DNA from: Lathyrus oleraceus
Taxonomy: Eukaryota > Streptophyta > Magnoliopsida > Fabales > Fabaceae
Reading direction: 5' to 3'
Length of the DNA stretch: 64,000 nucleotides
NCBI RefSeq assembly: GCF_024323335.1
Contig: NC_066580.1
Location: forward strand, 257,152,977-257,216,976
Shown piece after piece: positions 44,544 through 57,096 of this stretch. Under the pieces are notes generated by a model. It had not been told where the DNA came from. It did no database searches and saw only the letters and a list, made by a program, of their open reading frames with translations. The translations under genes and the position numbers were made by a program. Each line of letters opens with the position of its first letter. Position 1 is the first letter of the stretch.

Positions 44544-46981
44544 TTAGGCGAAGTATTTCTTGACTGCATCTTAATTCACAGGACGAGTTAAATCCTCCCC
44601 ATCCATAGTTGTAAGTATCAAAGCACCGCCTGAAAAGGCTCTCTTAACAACATATGGACCTTCATAGTTTGGAGTCCACTTGCCCCTGGAATCGGGTGCG
44701 AAAGACAAAACTTTCTTGAGCACGAGGTCACCTTCTCGAAACACACGAGGCTTGACCTTCTTATCAAAGGCTTTCTTCATCCTTTGCTGATATAACTGAC
44801 CATGGCACATGGCAGTTAATCTCTTCTCTTCAATCAAATTTAACTGGTCATAACGACTCTGGACCCATTCAGCCTCGGTCAACTTGGCTTCCATCAAGAC
44901 TCTCATTGATGGGATCTTGACCTCCATGGGGAGCACAACCTCCATTCCATACACAAGAGAGAAAGGGGTTTCCCCTGTTCAAGTGCGGACAGATGTACGA
45001 TAGCCATGTAAAGTAAATGGCAACATCTCATGCCAATCCTTGTACGTAACAACCATCTTCTGGATAATCTTCTTAATGTTCTTGTTAGCAGCTTCAACAG
45101 CCCCATTCATCTTAGGTCTATAGGGAGAAGAATTATGATGTGCAATCTTGAACTCGCTACACAACTCTTTCATCATCTTATTATTTAAGTTAGATCCATT
45201 ATCAGTAATGATCTTTTCTGGCACACCATAACGGCATATGAGTTAATTCTTGATAAACTTCACAACTACCTGCCTGGTCACATTTGCATACGACGCTACT
45301 TCAACCCACTTGGTGAAGTAATCAATTGCTACGAGAATAAAATGGTGAACGTTAGACGCCTTTGGCTCTATCATGCCAATCATGTCAACTCCCCACATAG
45401 AGAAAGGCCATGGTGGTGAAATAACATTCAGAAGTGTCGGGGGAATATGAATCTTATCCGCATAAATCTGACACTTATGGCATTTCTTCACGTGTTTGTA
45501 GCAGTCAGACTCCATTATCAGCCAATAGTAGCCTGCTCTCAACATCTTCTTTTCCATGGCATGTCCATTGGAATGTGTACCAAATGAGCCCTCATGGACT
45601 TCAGTCATCAATAGGTCTGCTTCGTGTCTATCCACGCATCTGAGCAAAACCATGTCAAAATTCGTCTTATAAAGCACATCGCCATTGAGGTAGAAACTGC
45701 CAGATAATCTCCTCAAAGTCTTCTTATCTTTAACTGATGCCCTAGGCAGGTAAATCTGACTCTGAAGAAAATACTTGATATCATAATACCATGGCTTATC
45801 ATCTTTCACTTCTTCAACTGCAAACACATGAGCTGGTCTATCCAATCGCATCACAGTGATATTGGGGACTTCATTCCAATATTTCACCATAATCATCGAA
45901 GCAAGTGTAGCAAGAGCATCTGCCATCCGATTCTCATCTCGAGGAATATGATGGAAGTCAACCTCAGTAAACAAAGTTGAAATCCTCCTCGCATAATCTC
46001 TATACGGGATGAGGCCAGGCTAATTCATCTCCCATTCACCTTTAATCTGATTAACAACAAGGGCCGAATCACCATAAACATCAAGATGCTTGATCCTAAG
46101 ATCAATACACTCTTCTAGTCCCATAATACAGGCCTCATACTCTGCCATATTATTCGTGCATTTGAAAGTTAGCCTTGCTGTAAAAGGAAAATGTGTGCCC
46201 TGAGGAGTAATAATCACTTCCCCAATACCATTTCCATACTGATTAACAGCGCCATCAAACACCATGCCCCATCGGGAACCAAGCTCTGGCCCTTCATCAA
46301 GCGTAGGCTCATCCCAATCTTTCATTTTCAAATACAGAATATCCTCATCAGGAAAGTCGTACTGAACAGACTGATAATCCTCGATTGGTTGATGTGCCAA
46401 GTGGTCAGCCAAGATAGTACCTTTAATAGCTTTATGAGCTCGATACTCAATATCATACTCAGATAACAGCATCTGCCAACGGGCAATCCTCCCAGTTATA
46501 GCAGGCTTCTCAAAGATATACTTGATTGGATCCATTTTGGATATCAATCAAGTTGTATGATTCAACATATACTGGCGTAAGCGCTTAGCGGCCCAAGCCA
46601 AAGCACAACATGTTTTCTCAAGCATTGAGTACCGAGACTCACAATCAGTGAACTTCTTACTCAGAGAGTATATAGCATACTCTTTCTTCCCTAATTCATC
46701 TTGCTGACCCAATACACAACCCATGGAGTCATCAAGCACAGTTAAGTACATAATCAATGGTCTCCCTTCAACAGGTGGAGACAAAATCGGAGGCTCGGAC
46801 ATATACTCTTTGATACTGTCAAAGGCCTTCTGGAAATCCTCGGTCCAATCATGACGCTGATCATTCCGGAGGAGATTGAATATAGGGGCACATGTGGCAG
46901 TCATGTGGGATATAAATCTAGAAATACAACTCAAGCAGCCAAGAAAACCTCAGACTTGCTTCTCAGTTTTGGGCGCAGGCA
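44544..46981 (-). pseudogene. Tat/Ogre pol pseudogene, C-terminal half (RNase H, second RNase H, integrase)
   Basis: On the minus strand, one frame runs from the chromovirus insertion to a stop at 44544-44546. Order: end of RT/first RNase H (46548-46934, with VLDDSMGCVLGQ and SMLEKTCCALAWAAKRLRQY); second RNase H (46020-46400, with MVFDGAVNQYGNGIG, NMAEYEACIMGLEECIDL, VYGDSALVVNQIKGEWE); integrase with a zinc region (HEGSFGTHSNGHAMEKK ... CHKCQ), GVDMIG and TDNGSNLNNK and PKMNGAVEAANK (D, D, E); and a C-terminal domain with RGKWTPNYEGPYVVK. Six in-frame stops (46950, 46548, 46020, 45243, 44979, 44571) and no frameshift. Dead, but only by point changes. Confidence 0.9.
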
Positions 46982-46986
46982 TCTCC

Positions 46987-48993
46987 TGTAACACCCCGAT
47001 AAAATATGATAATTATTTAATTTAAGCTTAATAGTATATTATGATGATAATATGAATGAGAGGGTATTATTTTTCAAAATAAAAGATAAACCATTCATAT
47101 ATATTATTATTAGTATATTTATTAATTTAATTAAATAATTGAAATATTATTGGATTATTATTATTGGAATAATAGAGTTGGAATCAGTAAAGAGTCCCAT
47201 TTGGTAAAAAGGGTTTTTTTCACGTGAAAAGAGAGAAACGACTCAAAGGTGGAAAAAGGGCAGAAAGGAAGAGCAAGAGAAGAAGGGTTGAAGAAGGGAA
47301 AAACTTGAAGCTAAAGGATTTGCCGGATTAACTCAGGTAAGGGGGGTTTATCGTCGTTTAATGGGTATTATGGGTTAACATGTAATGGGTAGTAATAAGC
47401 CATTGAATCGACTCTAATTTGGATGATGAATGTTGCAAATTGTGAATTTCTGGATGAATGAGATATGGGTCTATAATTGAAGAAATTCATAGGAATTAGA
47501 TGTAATAAGGTTAGAAGTTTTGAAATTGAATAGGTATGATCTGTGTTAGATAATATGAACGAATGCTGTGTAAAAATTGGACTGTGGAAGGTTGGATTTG
47601 AGAAATCTCGTAGCAGAGAAAAACCCATAGCAGATCTGAAATTTGGTTTCTGGTCATACGCGTATGACACTAGGCCATACGCGTATGAGATGGCCTGGTA
47701 CGCGTATGGGGTGAGGCCATACGTGTATGAATGAAGAAGATGATGTTTTAAACGTGGTTTTGTCTCTGTTGGTACGCGTATGGGAGAAGTGGTACGCGTA
47801 GCATACGCGTATGAGACAGGCCATACGCGTATGGGCTTGGCTAGGAATTGTGTCGTACGCGTATGGGCATGAGGCATACGCGTATGGGCAGAAGTTTGAT
47901 TTCTTTTGAGCTGTTGTTGTGCAGTTTTGGTCGTTTCAGCTGAATGAGGTAATTTAGCTGATGTATGATATAGTAGGGATCATTTCCCGTTGTTTTGAGC
48001 AGTATAGGTATTAGTAGAGTGTGCTAATACTGTGATTTATTATTTGGCATGACATGATATGATTATGTGATAAATATGCTGATGATGTGTGATGGTATGC
48101 ATAATGCTGTGAATATATCTATTATGTATGCAATTGTGGATGGCCTTTATGGTGGTAGCTAATTCCCATGGTGAGGAATTAGTGAGTTGTTTATGGCTTA
48201 GAGTGTGAGCATATGTCCATTGTGGATTGTTGTTGATGTTTGCATGCTAGGTGATTTAGCGTGCATAGCATGGCCTTTATGGTGGTAGCTAATTCCCATG
48301 GTGAGGAATTAGTGAGTGAGTCACTAGGTCTCAAATGAGTGGGACTAGTGAGCTTGGTAGCCGTATCTGGGTTTGATCGGTGAGGTTGAACTATATGTTC
48401 ACGAATAGTCGGTACCGCATGCATGGAGTCTCATTGCATAATGTATGTATGGCGTATAATATGAATGGATGTATTCCAATATTACACGTGTGTTTTGTGT
48501 TTGTGTCGAGTATGATTATGTGTTAATGTTGCCGTTGCTGAATGTGTGATCTGATTAGGGTGATGAATGTGTTAATTTACTTAGCATTACATGATATTTC
48601 ATAATGCTTATTATATCGATTGAGGAACTCACCCTTACAACTATGTTTCAGGTAACGAGCAGTGATTGAGTAGAAGCTAGTGCTTGGAGTCTAGTGTAGT
48701 TCCGTAGTGGGTCATGCTCTGGTCTATGTAACATCGGGACGGGATGTTTTACTTTATTTCCATTTTGGTTGTTGAACAACTTTACATGTAATGTGTTACA
48801 TGGTTTGCATGTTGTTAGATTTCTATCCGCTGTGGATTGTGTAATGCCTTGTTTTGATTAATAAATGAGCATGACAAGATATTTTGGTGAATGGTGTGAA
48901 GTGTCAAGTGTGACACCCTGAAATTGCATATCTACTCTGATTTATATATTGTTATTTTAATTAATTATTGGGGTATTTTAGAAGGGTGTTACA
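46987..48993 (+). repeat. 5' LTR of the chromovirus (2007 bp)
   Basis: It runs from TGTAACACCCCGATAAAAT to TAGAAGGGTGTTACA. It contains a cluster of CATACGCGTATG palindromes (47655-47886), a 48-bp direct repeat (48140-48187 and 48270-48317) that carries a CTAATTCC/GGAATTAG hairpin, and tgagtgagtcact at 48310-48324. Antisense ORFs rich in Tyr-Ala-Tyr only reflect the palindromes. Confidence 0.95.
47655..47886. repeat. CATACGCGTATG palindrome cluster in 5' LTR
   Basis: Nine perfect ACGCGT-centred copies (47655, 47676, 47699, 47773, 47793, 47802, 47822, 47856, 47875) and one decayed copy (catacgtgtatg, 47717). Confidence 0.95.
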
Positions 48994-48997
48994 TTAG

Positions 48998-49012
48998 TGG
49001 TATCAGAGCATA
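48998..49012 (+). other. Primer-binding site (initiator Met tRNA)
   Basis: TGGTATCAGAGC begins four bases after the LTR end at 48993, complementary to the 3' end of plant initiator tRNA-Met. Confidence 0.93.
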
Positions 49013-49119
49013 GTCGGTCGAGTCGAGTCGTAATTATTCTGTTTCCCTGTATGTGATAGGTGTTGTGTAACCCTATCAGTACTTATTATTTTAGTTTGTT
49101 GGATTAACTCAGAATAGAG

Positions 49120-52100
49120 ATGGCTGGAAGAGGTAGAGACGATGCTGCGATTGCTGAGGCTCTGGGTATGCTAGCTGGAGTACTTGGAGGGAATCCGAAT
49201 GTTGTGGGATTGGGAGCTGCTCGTCAACTGAGTGAGTTCCAGAGGAACAATCCTCCAATGTTCAAGGGAGCATACGATCCAGATGGTGCTCAGAAGTGGT
49301 TGAAGGAGATCGAGAGGATCTTCCGAGTGACTGAGTGTGCCGATAACCAGAAGGTCAGGTTCGGTACGCATATGCTGTCAGAGGAAGCAGATGATTGGTG
49401 GGTTGCTGCCCGCACTGAGTTGGAAGCTGCTGGAAGTGCTGAGATCACTTGGGCGGTGTTCAGAGAGAGATTCCTGAGGAAGTACTTTCCAGAGGATGTC
49501 AGAGGAAAGAAAGAGATAGAGTTCTTAGAATTGAAGCAGGGCAACCGGTCTGTTACTGAGTATGCTGCTAAGTTCACAGAGCTGTCGAAGTATTACACTC
49601 CCTATGATGAGGCTACTGGGGAATTTTCAAAATGTGTGAAGTTTGAGAACGGGTTACGTCCCGAGATCAAGCAGGCTATTGGGTATCAGCGGACTAGAGT
49701 GTTTTCTGACTTGGTTGACTGTTGCAGGATTTTTGAACAGGATACCAAGGCCAGAGCGGAGAGCTATCAGCAGAGGGTTGATAGGAAAGGCAAGAATCAG
49801 AATGATCGTGGGAAACCATATGCAGCTGGCAAAGGTTTCCAAAGACAGAGTGGGATGAAGAGACCTAGTGGGGGAGACTCCAGTGCCCCTGCTAAGTGTT
49901 ACAGATGTGGTCAGGCTGGACATCGTATCCATGAGTGTACCAGTGCTGAGAAGAAGTGTTTCAAGTGTGGGAAAGGTGGTCACTTGGCTGCAGAGTGCCG
50001 GTTGAAGACTATGACTTGTTTCAACTGTGGAGAGGTGGGTCATATCAGTCCACAGTGTCCTAAGCCGAAGAAAGAGAACCAGTCGGGAGGCAAGGTCTTT
50101 GCTTTATCGGGTTCTGAGACTTCTGCAGATGATCGTTTGATCCGAGGTACGTGTTATATTAATGGCTTTCCTCTTGTAGCTATTATTGACACAGGTGCGA
50201 CTCATTCCTTTATATCTTTGGATTGTGCTGTGAAACTTAAATTAGAGATATCTGAGATGCATGGGGGTATGGTGATTGATACTTCTGCGAAGGGTTCAGT
50301 GACTGCTACTTCAGTTTGTTTGAATTGTCCTTTGAGTATTTTTGGTAGAGACTTTGGGATGGACCTCGTGTGTCTTCCACTAGTGCAGATTGATGTTATC
50401 CTGGGTATGAACTGGTTGGTGTTTAACCGAGTTTATATCAACTGTTTTGATAAGACTGTGATCTTTCCTGAGATTGAGGAAGGAAAGAGTTTGTTTCTAT
50501 CAGCAATGCAGGTGAATGAGGCAGTAGCAGATGGGGCAGAGTTGTTTATGCTGTTAGCGACTTTGGAGGCTAAAGATAAACTGGTGATCTGCGATCTAGC
50601 CGTGGTGTGTGATTTTCCTGATGTGTTTCCTGAAGAAGTGAATGAATTACCGCCAGAGCGTGAAGTTGAGTTCTCGATTGATTTGGTACCTGGTACTAGG
50701 CCGATATCGATGGCTCCGTACCGTATGTCTGCTGTTGAGTTAACTGAATTGAAGAGTCAGCTAGAAGATCTGTTAGATAAGAAATTTATTCGTCCGAGTG
50801 TGTCACCGTGGGGCGCACCAGTGTTATTGGTTAAGAAGAAAGAAGGTACTATGAGGTTATGTGTGGACTACAGGCAACTGAATAAAGTGACGATCAAGAA
50901 TCGGTATCCTTTGCCGAGGATTGATGATTTGATGGATCAGTTGGTTGGTGCGAGTGTGTTCAGCAAAATAGATTTGAGATCGGGGTATCATCAGATACGT
51001 GTGAAAACTGAGGATATTCAGAAGACTGCTTTCAGAACAAGGTATGGACATTATGAGTATTCTGTAATGCCTTTTGGTGTGACTAATGCACCTGGGATAT
51101 TTATGGAGTATATGAATAGGATTTTCCATCCGTACCTAGACAAGTTTGTTGTGGTGTTTATTGACGATATTTTGGTGTATTCAAAATCTGAAGAAGAGCA
51201 TGCTGAACATTTGAGAGTGGTTTTAGGAGTTCTACGAGAAAAGAAGTTATTTGCTAAACTGTCCAAGTGTGAATTTTGGTTAGAAGAGGTTAGTTTTCTT
51301 GGTCATGTGGTTTCAAGAGGTGGTGTTGCTGTTGATCCTTCTAAGATAGAAGCGGTATCTAAGTGGGAAGCTCCGAAGTCAGTTTCTGAGATAAGGAGTT
51401 TTCTTGGACTTGCAGGTTATTATAGGAAGTTCATTGAGGGATTTTCTAAGTTGGCGTTACCGTTGACGATGTTGACTAGAAAGGGGCAAGCGTTTGTTTG
51501 GGACTCAAAATGTGAAGAAGGTTTCCAAGAGTTAAAGAGAAGGTTAACTACTGCTCCTATTCTGATATTACCAAGTCCGTCGGAACCATTTGAGGTTTAC
51601 TGTGATGCTTCATTGTTGGGTTTGGGTGGTGTTTTGATGCAGAATAAGCAGGTTGTAGCTTATGCTTCGAGACAACTGAAGGTTCATGAGAGGAACTATC
51701 CGACACACGATTTAGAGTTGGCAGCTGTGGTATTTGTTCTGAAGTTATGGAGGCATTACTTGTACGGGTCAAGATTTGAGGTTTTCAGTGACCATAAAAG
51801 TTTAAAGTATTTGTTTGATCAGAAAGAGCTGAATATGAGACAGAGGAGATGGTTAGAGTTTCTGAAGGATTATGACTTTGGTTTGAATTACCATCCGGGT
51901 AAAGCAAACGTAGTGGCTGATGCCTTGTGTCGGAAATCATTGCATATGTCTATGTTAATGGTTAAGGAATTGGATTTAATTGAGCAGTTTAGAGACTTGA
52001 GTTTGGTGTGTGAGAGTACTCACAATAGTGTTAAATTGGGAATGTTGAAGTTAACGAGTGGTATTCTGGATGAGATTAGAGAGGGTCAGAAATCCGATGT

Positions 52101-53490
52101 GCTTTTGGTTGATAAGTTGACTCTAGTGAATCAAGGTCAAGGTGGTGAATTTAGAGTTGATGAGAATGGTGTTTTGAAATTTGGTAATCGGGTGTGTATT
52201 CCGGATGTTACCGAACTTAAGAAGAGTATTCTTGAGGAAGGACATCGTAGTGGCCTGAGTATTCATCCTGGGGCTACGAAGATGTATCATGATTTGAAAA
52301 AGTTATTTTGGTGGCCGGGAATGAAAAGAGAAATTGCGAGTTTTGTTTATTCTTGTTTGACTTGTCAGAAGTCAAAGATTGAGCATCAGAAGCCGTCTGG
52401 GCTAATGCAACCGTTGGCTATTCCAGAGTGGAAGTGGGATAGTATCAGTATGGATTTTGTTTCTGGTTTACCGAGGACAATTAAGAATTTTGGAGCTATT
52501 TGGGTGATTGTTGACAGATTGACAAAATCAGCTCATTTCATTCCGATCAGAATGGATTATCCGTTAGAGAGATTAGCTGAGTTGTATATTGAGAAAATTG
52601 TAAGTTTGCATGGTATTCCGTCGAGTATTGTTTCGGACAGAGATCCTAGATTTACATCGAAGTTCTGGGAAGGTTTGCAGAAGGCTTTGGGAACTAAGCT
52701 GAGATTGAGTTCTGCATATCATCCGCAGACTGATGGTCAGACTGAGAGGACGATTCAGTCACTGGAGGATCTTTTGAGGGCTTGTGTTTTGGAAAAGGGA
52801 GGTGATTGGGATTGTTATTTACCTTTGATTGAGTTTACCTACAACAATAGTTTTCATTCGAGCATTGGTATGGCACCGTTTGAAGCTTTGTATGGTAGGA
52901 GATGTCGGACACCTTTATGTTGGTATGAGTCCGGTGAGAGTGCTGTGGTTGGACCGGAGATTGTTCAACAAACTACGGAAAAGATTAAGATGATTCAGGA
53001 GAAGATGAGGATTGCTCAGAGTCGTCAGAAGAGTTATCACGACAAGAGGAGGAAGTCACTTGAGTTTCAAGAGGGAGATCATGTGTTTCTTCGTGTTACT
53101 CCGATAACTGGGGTTGGTCGAGCTTTGAAGTCGAAGAAGTTGACACCTCGATTTATTGGTCCTTATCAGATTTTGGAGAGGATAGGGGAGGTAGCCTATC
53201 GTATCGCTTTACCGCCGTCACTTGCGAATTTGCATGAGGTTTTTCATGTGTCTCAGTTGAGGAGGTACATTCCTGATCCGTCGCATGTGGTCCAAGTAGA
53301 TGATGTACAGGTGAGAGATAACCTGACTGTTGAGACATCACCTATGAGGATCGAGGATCGAGAGTTGAAGCAGTTGCGGGGTAAAGAGATTGCTTTGGTA
53401 AAGGTAGCTTGGGGAGGACCAGCAGGTGGCAATGTGACTTGGGAACTTGAGAGTCAGATGAAGGAGTCTTATCCAGAGTTATTCGCTTGA
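49120..53490 (+). CDS. Chromovirus gag-pol polyprotein (1456 aa, intact)
   Basis: Single frame from ATG (49120) to TGA. Gag capsid about 45-210 ([21 protein letters not shown]); three CCHC knuckles at 260-273, 280-293 and 300-313; protease with DTGATHSF (357-364); RT about 500-700 with the FIDD active site (680-683); RNase H with D829, E866, D891; integrase zinc residues H1042, H1049, C1079, C1082 and the D1112, D1173, E1209 triad with D-35-E spacing; GPY motif near 1347; C-terminal chromodomain-like region about 1405-1455 ([29 protein letters not shown]), a form seen in Tekay/Del elements that lacks some aromatic cage residues. It would be cleaved into capsid, protease, RT/RNase H and integrase. 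No breaks. The start is the first ATG after the primer-binding site. Confidence 0.95.
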   Translation: MAGRGRDDAAIAEALGMLAGVLGGNPNVVGLGAARQLSEFQRNNPPMFKGAYDPDGAQKWLKEIERIFRVTECADNQKVRFGTHMLSEEADDWWVAARTELEAAGSAEITWAVFRERFLRKYFPEDVRGKKEIEFLELKQGNRSVTEYAAKFTELSKYYTPYDEATGEFSKCVKFENGLRPEIKQAIGYQRTRVFSDLVDCCRIFEQDTKARAESYQQRVDRKGKNQNDRGKPYAAGKGFQRQSGMKRPSGGDSSAPAKCYRCGQAGHRIHECTSAEKKCFKCGKGGHLAAECRLKTMTCFNCGEVGHISPQCPKPKKENQSGGKVFALSGSETSADDRLIRGTCYINGFPLVAIIDTGATHSFISLDCAVKLKLEISEMHGGMVIDTSAKGSVTATSVCLNCPLSIFGRDFGMDLVCLPLVQIDVILGMNWLVFNRVYINCFDKTVIFPEIEEGKSLFLSAMQVNEAVADGAELFMLLATLEAKDKLVICDLAVVCDFPDVFPEEVNELPPEREVEFSIDLVPGTRPISMAPYRMSAVELTELKSQLEDLLDKKFIRPSVSPWGAPVLLVKKKEGTMRLCVDYRQLNKVTIKNRYPLPRIDDLMDQLVGASVFSKIDLRSGYHQIRVKTEDIQKTAFRTRYGHYEYSVMPFGVTNAPGIFMEYMNRIFHPYLDKFVVVFIDDILVYSKSEEEHAEHLRVVLGVLREKKLFAKLSKCEFWLEEVSFLGHVVSRGGVAVDPSKIEAVSKWEAPKSVSEIRSFLGLAGYYRKFIEGFSKLALPLTMLTRKGQAFVWDSKCEEGFQELKRRLTTAPILILPSPSEPFEVYCDASLLGLGGVLMQNKQVVAYASRQLKVHERNYPTHDLELAAVVFVLKLWRHYLYGSRFEVFSDHKSLKYLFDQKELNMRQRRWLEFLKDYDFGLNYHPGKANVVADALCRKSLHMSMLMVKELDLIEQFRDLSLVCESTHNSVKLGMLKLTSGILDEIREGQKSDVLLVDKLTLVNQGQGGEFRVDENGVLKFGNRVCIPDVTELKKSILEEGHRSGLSIHPGATKMYHDLKKLFWWPGMKREIASFVYSCLTCQKSKIEHQKPSGLMQPLAIPEWKWDSISMDFVSGLPRTIKNFGAIWVIVDRLTKSAHFIPIRMDYPLERLAELYIEKIVSLHGIPSSIVSDRDPRFTSKFWEGLQKALGTKLRLSSAYHPQTDGQTERTIQSLEDLLRACVLEKGGDWDCYLPLIEFTYNNSFHSSIGMAPFEALYGRRCRTPLCWYESGESAVVGPEIVQQTTEKIKMIQEKMRIAQSRQKSYHDKRRKSLEFQEGDHVFLRVTPITGVGRALKSKKLTPRFIGPYQILERIGEVAYRIALPPSLANLHEVFHVSQLRRYIPDPSHVVQVDDVQVRDNLTVETSPMRIEDRELKQLRGKEIALVKVAWGGPAGGNVTWELESQMKESYPELFA

Positions 53491-53516
53491 GGTATGTTTT
53501 CGAGGACGAAAACTCT

Positions 53517-53532
53517 TTTAGTGGGGGAGAAT
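53517..53532 (+). other. Polypurine tract of the chromovirus
   Basis: tttagtgggggagaat lies immediately before the 3' LTR start at 53533. Nearly the same tract ends the internal domains I1 and I3 of the multi-LTR chain. Confidence 0.9.
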
Positions 53533-55538
53533 TGTAACACCCCGATAAAATATGATAATTATTTAATTTAAGTTTAATAGTATATTATGATGATAATATG
53601 AATGAGAGGGTATTATTTTTCAAAATAAAAGATAAACCATTCATATATATTATTATTAGTATATTTATTAATTTAATTAAATAATTGAAATATTATTGGA
53701 TTATTATTATTGGAATAATAGAGTTGGAATCAGTAAAGAGTCCCATTTGGTAAAAAGGGTTTTTTTCACGTGAAAAGAGAGAAACGACTCAAAGGTGGAA
53801 AATGGCAGAAAGGAAGAGCAAGAGAAGAAGGGTTGAAGAAGGGAAAAGCTTGAAGCTAAAGGATTTGCCGGATTAACTCAGGTAAGGGGGGTTTATCGTC
53901 GTTTAATGGGTATTATGGGTTAACATGTAATGGGTAGTAATAAGCCATTGAATCGACTCTAATTTGGATGATGAATGTTGCAAATTGTGAATTTCTGGAT
54001 GAATGAGATATGGGTCTATAATTGAAGAAATTCGTAGGAATTAGATGTAATAAGGTTAGAAGTTTTGAAATTGAATAGGTATGATCTGTGTTAGATAATA
54101 TGAACGAATGCTGTGTAAAAATTGGACTGTGGAAGGTTGGATTTGAGAAATCTCGTAGCAGAGAAAAACCCATAGCAGATCTGAAATTTGGTTTCTGGTC
54201 ATACACGTATGACACTAGGCTATACGCGTATGAGATAGCCTGGTACGCGTATGGGGTGAGGCCATACACGTATGAATGAAGAAGATGATGTTTTAAACGT
54301 GGTTTTGTCTCTATTGGTACGCGTATGGGAGAAGTGGTACGCGTAGCATACGCGTATGAGACAGGCCATACGCGTATGGGCTTGGCTAGGAATTGTGTCG
54401 TACGCGTATGGGCATGAGGCATACGCGTATGGGCAAAAGTTTGATTTCTTTTGAGCTGTTGTTGTGCAGTTTTGGTCGTTTCAGCTGAATGAGGTAATTT
54501 AGCTGATGTATGATATAGTAGGGATCATTTCCCGTTGTTTTGAGCAGTATAGGTATTAGTAGAGTGTGCTAATACTGTGATTTATTATTTGGCATGACAT
54601 GATATGATTATGTGATAAATATGCTGATGATGTGTGATGGTATGCATAATGCTGTGAATATATCTATTATGTATGCAATTGTGGATGGCCTTTATGGTGG
54701 TAGCTAATTCCCATGGTGAGGAATTAGTGAGTTGTTTATGGCTTAGAGTGTGCGCATATGTCCATTGTGGATTGTTGTTGATGTTTGCATGCTAGGTGAT
54801 TTAGCGTGCATAGCATGGCCTTTATGGTGGTAGCTAATTCCCATGGTGAGGAATTAGTGAGTGAGTCACTAGGTCTCAAATGAGTGGGACTAGTGAGCTT
54901 GGTAGCCGTATCTGGGTTTGATCGGTGAGGTTGAACTATGTGTTCACGAATAGTCGGTACCGCATGCATGGAGTCTCATTGCATAATGTATGTATGGCGT
55001 ATAATATGAATGGATGTATTCCAATATTATACGTGTGTTTTGTGTTTGTGTCGAGTATGATTATGAGTTAATGTTGCCGTTGCTGAATGTGTGATCTGAT
55101 TAGGGTGATGAATGTGTTAATTTACTTAGCATTACATGATATTTCATAATGCTTATTATATCGATTGAGGAACTCACCCTTACAACTATGTTTCAGGTAA
55201 CGAGCAGTGATTGAGTAGAAGCTAGTGCTTGGAGTCTAGTGTAGTTCCTTAGTGGGTCATGCTCTGGTCTATGTAACATCGGGACGGGATGTTTTACTTT
55301 ATTTCCATTTTGGTTGTTGAACAACTTTACATGTAATGTGTTACATGGTTTGCATGTTGTTAGATTTCTATCCGCTGCGGATTGTGCAATGCCTTGTTTT
55401 GATTAATAAATAAGCATGACAAGATATTTTGGTGAATGGTGTGAAGTGTCAAGTGTGACACCCTGAAATTGCATATCTACTCTGATTTATATATTGTTAT
55501 TTTAATTAATTATTGGGGTATTTTAGAAGGGTGTTACA
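53533..55538 (+). repeat. 3' LTR of the chromovirus (2006 bp)
   Basis: About 99% identical to 46987-48993 by eye. The palindrome cluster (54200-54432) keeps eight perfect ACGCGT copies; the first and fourth read catacacgtatg. The 48-bp direct repeat is conserved. Confidence 0.95.
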
Positions 55539-56560
55539 TCTCCTGTATTGCTTTAACCTTAGCAGGATCAACTTCAATACCTCTTTCACTGACAATAAAG
55601 CCCAATAACTTGCCGGAACGGACTCCAAATGTACATTTGTTCGGATTCAAGCGGAGTTTGTACTTCCTCAAACGCTGAAAAAGCATCAACAAGTGTTCTA
55701 CATGTTCAACTTCCGTTCTCGACTTTGCAATCATATCATCAACATATACCTCAATCTCCTTGTGCATCATACCATGAAACAAGGTAGTCATAGCACGTTG
55801 ATACGTGGCTCCGACGTTCTTCAAACCGAAGGGCATCACTCGATAACAGAATGTTCCCCAAGGTGTAATGAATGTTGTCTTCTCCATATCCTCGGGTGCC
55901 ATTTTAATCTGATTATAACCGGAAAATCCATCCATAAATGAGAAGACATTGAATTTAGCTGTATTATCTACCAACATATCAATATGTGGCAGAGGAAAAT
56001 CATCTTTCGGACTAGCTTTATTCAAGTCTCGATAGTCCACACACATTCGGACTTCTCCATATTTCTTAGGCACAAGCACAATATTGGCCACCCATTGAGG
56101 ATATGTAGAAGTCACCAGAAACCCCGTATCAATTTGCTTATGAACTTCTTCTTTAATCTTCACTGCCATATCAGGATGAGTTCTTCTGAGCTTCTGCTTC
56201 ACAGGCACACACTCAGGCTTCAAAGGCAGGAAATGTTGCACGATATCAGTATCCAGACCAGGCATGTCTTCATATGACCAGGCAAAGACGTTGACATATT
56301 CTCGTAGCAACTTAATCAACCCCTTCTTAACAGAATCTTCCAAGAGTGCCCCAATCTTCACTTCGAGAACACAATCTTCAGACCCCAAGTTGATTGTTTC
56401 CAAAATCTCAAGATGTGGCTAAATGATCTTCTCTTCGTGCTCAAGCAGACGGGTAATCTCATCAGAAATCTTTTCAACATCATCTTCTTCGGCCTCAAAT
56501 ACAGGGAACTCAAAGTTGGGAGATGGCATTGGATCAATATGTTCAATGGGTTTGATCAAC
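55539..56560 (-). pseudogene. Tat/Ogre pol pseudogene, N-terminal half (reverse transcriptase)
   Basis: Minus-strand frame open for 289 codons (56403-55534) with RT landmarks: KQKLRRTHPDMA, TYPQWVANIVLVPKK, RMCVDYRDLNKASPKDDFP, FSFMDGFSGYNQIKM, ITPWGTFCYRVMPFGLKN, an intact YVDD active site and LLGFIVSERGIEVDP, running into the chromovirus insertion after AIQEM. Upstream, an acidic linker with EFPVFEAEEDDVEKIS is separated by one TAG (about 56417-56419), where a Gln codon is expected. The protease region expected between gag and this linker is missing. Confidence 0.88.
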
Positions 56561-56616
56561 CTGCATAATGATTTTGAGATATAAAAGAGATTTCAGACTT
56601 CAAACATAGCAAATCA

Positions 56617-57063
56617 TTATGCAGATGAAGAGATATGACTGACATACATGACTTTGTACTTTCCAGGGAAACCCTGGATCATATTCACAGCAGATTTCCC
56701 ATGCTCGGGCAATGGGTTCTTCTTGACATTAGGACCTACGTCCTCGAAAAACAAGATCCCACTTCTAACAAGGTCTTGAACCTTGGTCTTCAAGGGATAA
56801 CAGTTCTCCACATCATGTCCGGGAGCACCGGAATGATATAGACAGTGTAGCTCAGGCTTGTACCACCACTGAGGGTTGGTCGGTACAGCAGGTGGATCAC
56901 ATGGAGTAATCAGCTTCCTGTCTATCAATGACGGATAGAGTTTAGCATAGGTCATTGGAATTGGATCAAAAGTGACCCTCTTCCTATCGTAGCTGGTGCT
57001 AGTATTGTTGTTGTTTCGAGGATGGTAGGCCTGCTGTTGCGGACGATGCTGTTGTTGTTGATA

Positions 57064-57096
<33 letters not shown>

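Larger units (their letters stand above)
46987..55538 (+). mobile_element. Complete Tekay (Del) chromovirus Ty3/gypsy element, 8552 bp, TSD tctcc
   Basis: LTRs 46987-48993 and 53533-55538, primer-binding site, one gag-pol ORF of 1456 codons, polypurine tract, and tctcc on both flanks (46982-46986 and 55539-55543). Counted by eye, the LTRs differ at about 18-19 bases plus a one-base indel in 2006 bp (about 0.9%), so the insertion is young. All parts needed for autonomy appear present. Confidence 0.95.

Noticed and set aside
47368..47877. 169-codon minus-strand ORF repeated at 53913-54422
   Set aside because: Both are antisense to the LTR palindrome cluster; the Tyr-Ala-Tyr repeats come from tacgcgtatg. 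Its presence in both LTRs only reflects LTR identity.
48998..49012. tRNA-like sequence
   Set aside because: Only the 3' complement of tRNA-iMet is present: a primer-binding site, not a tRNA gene.
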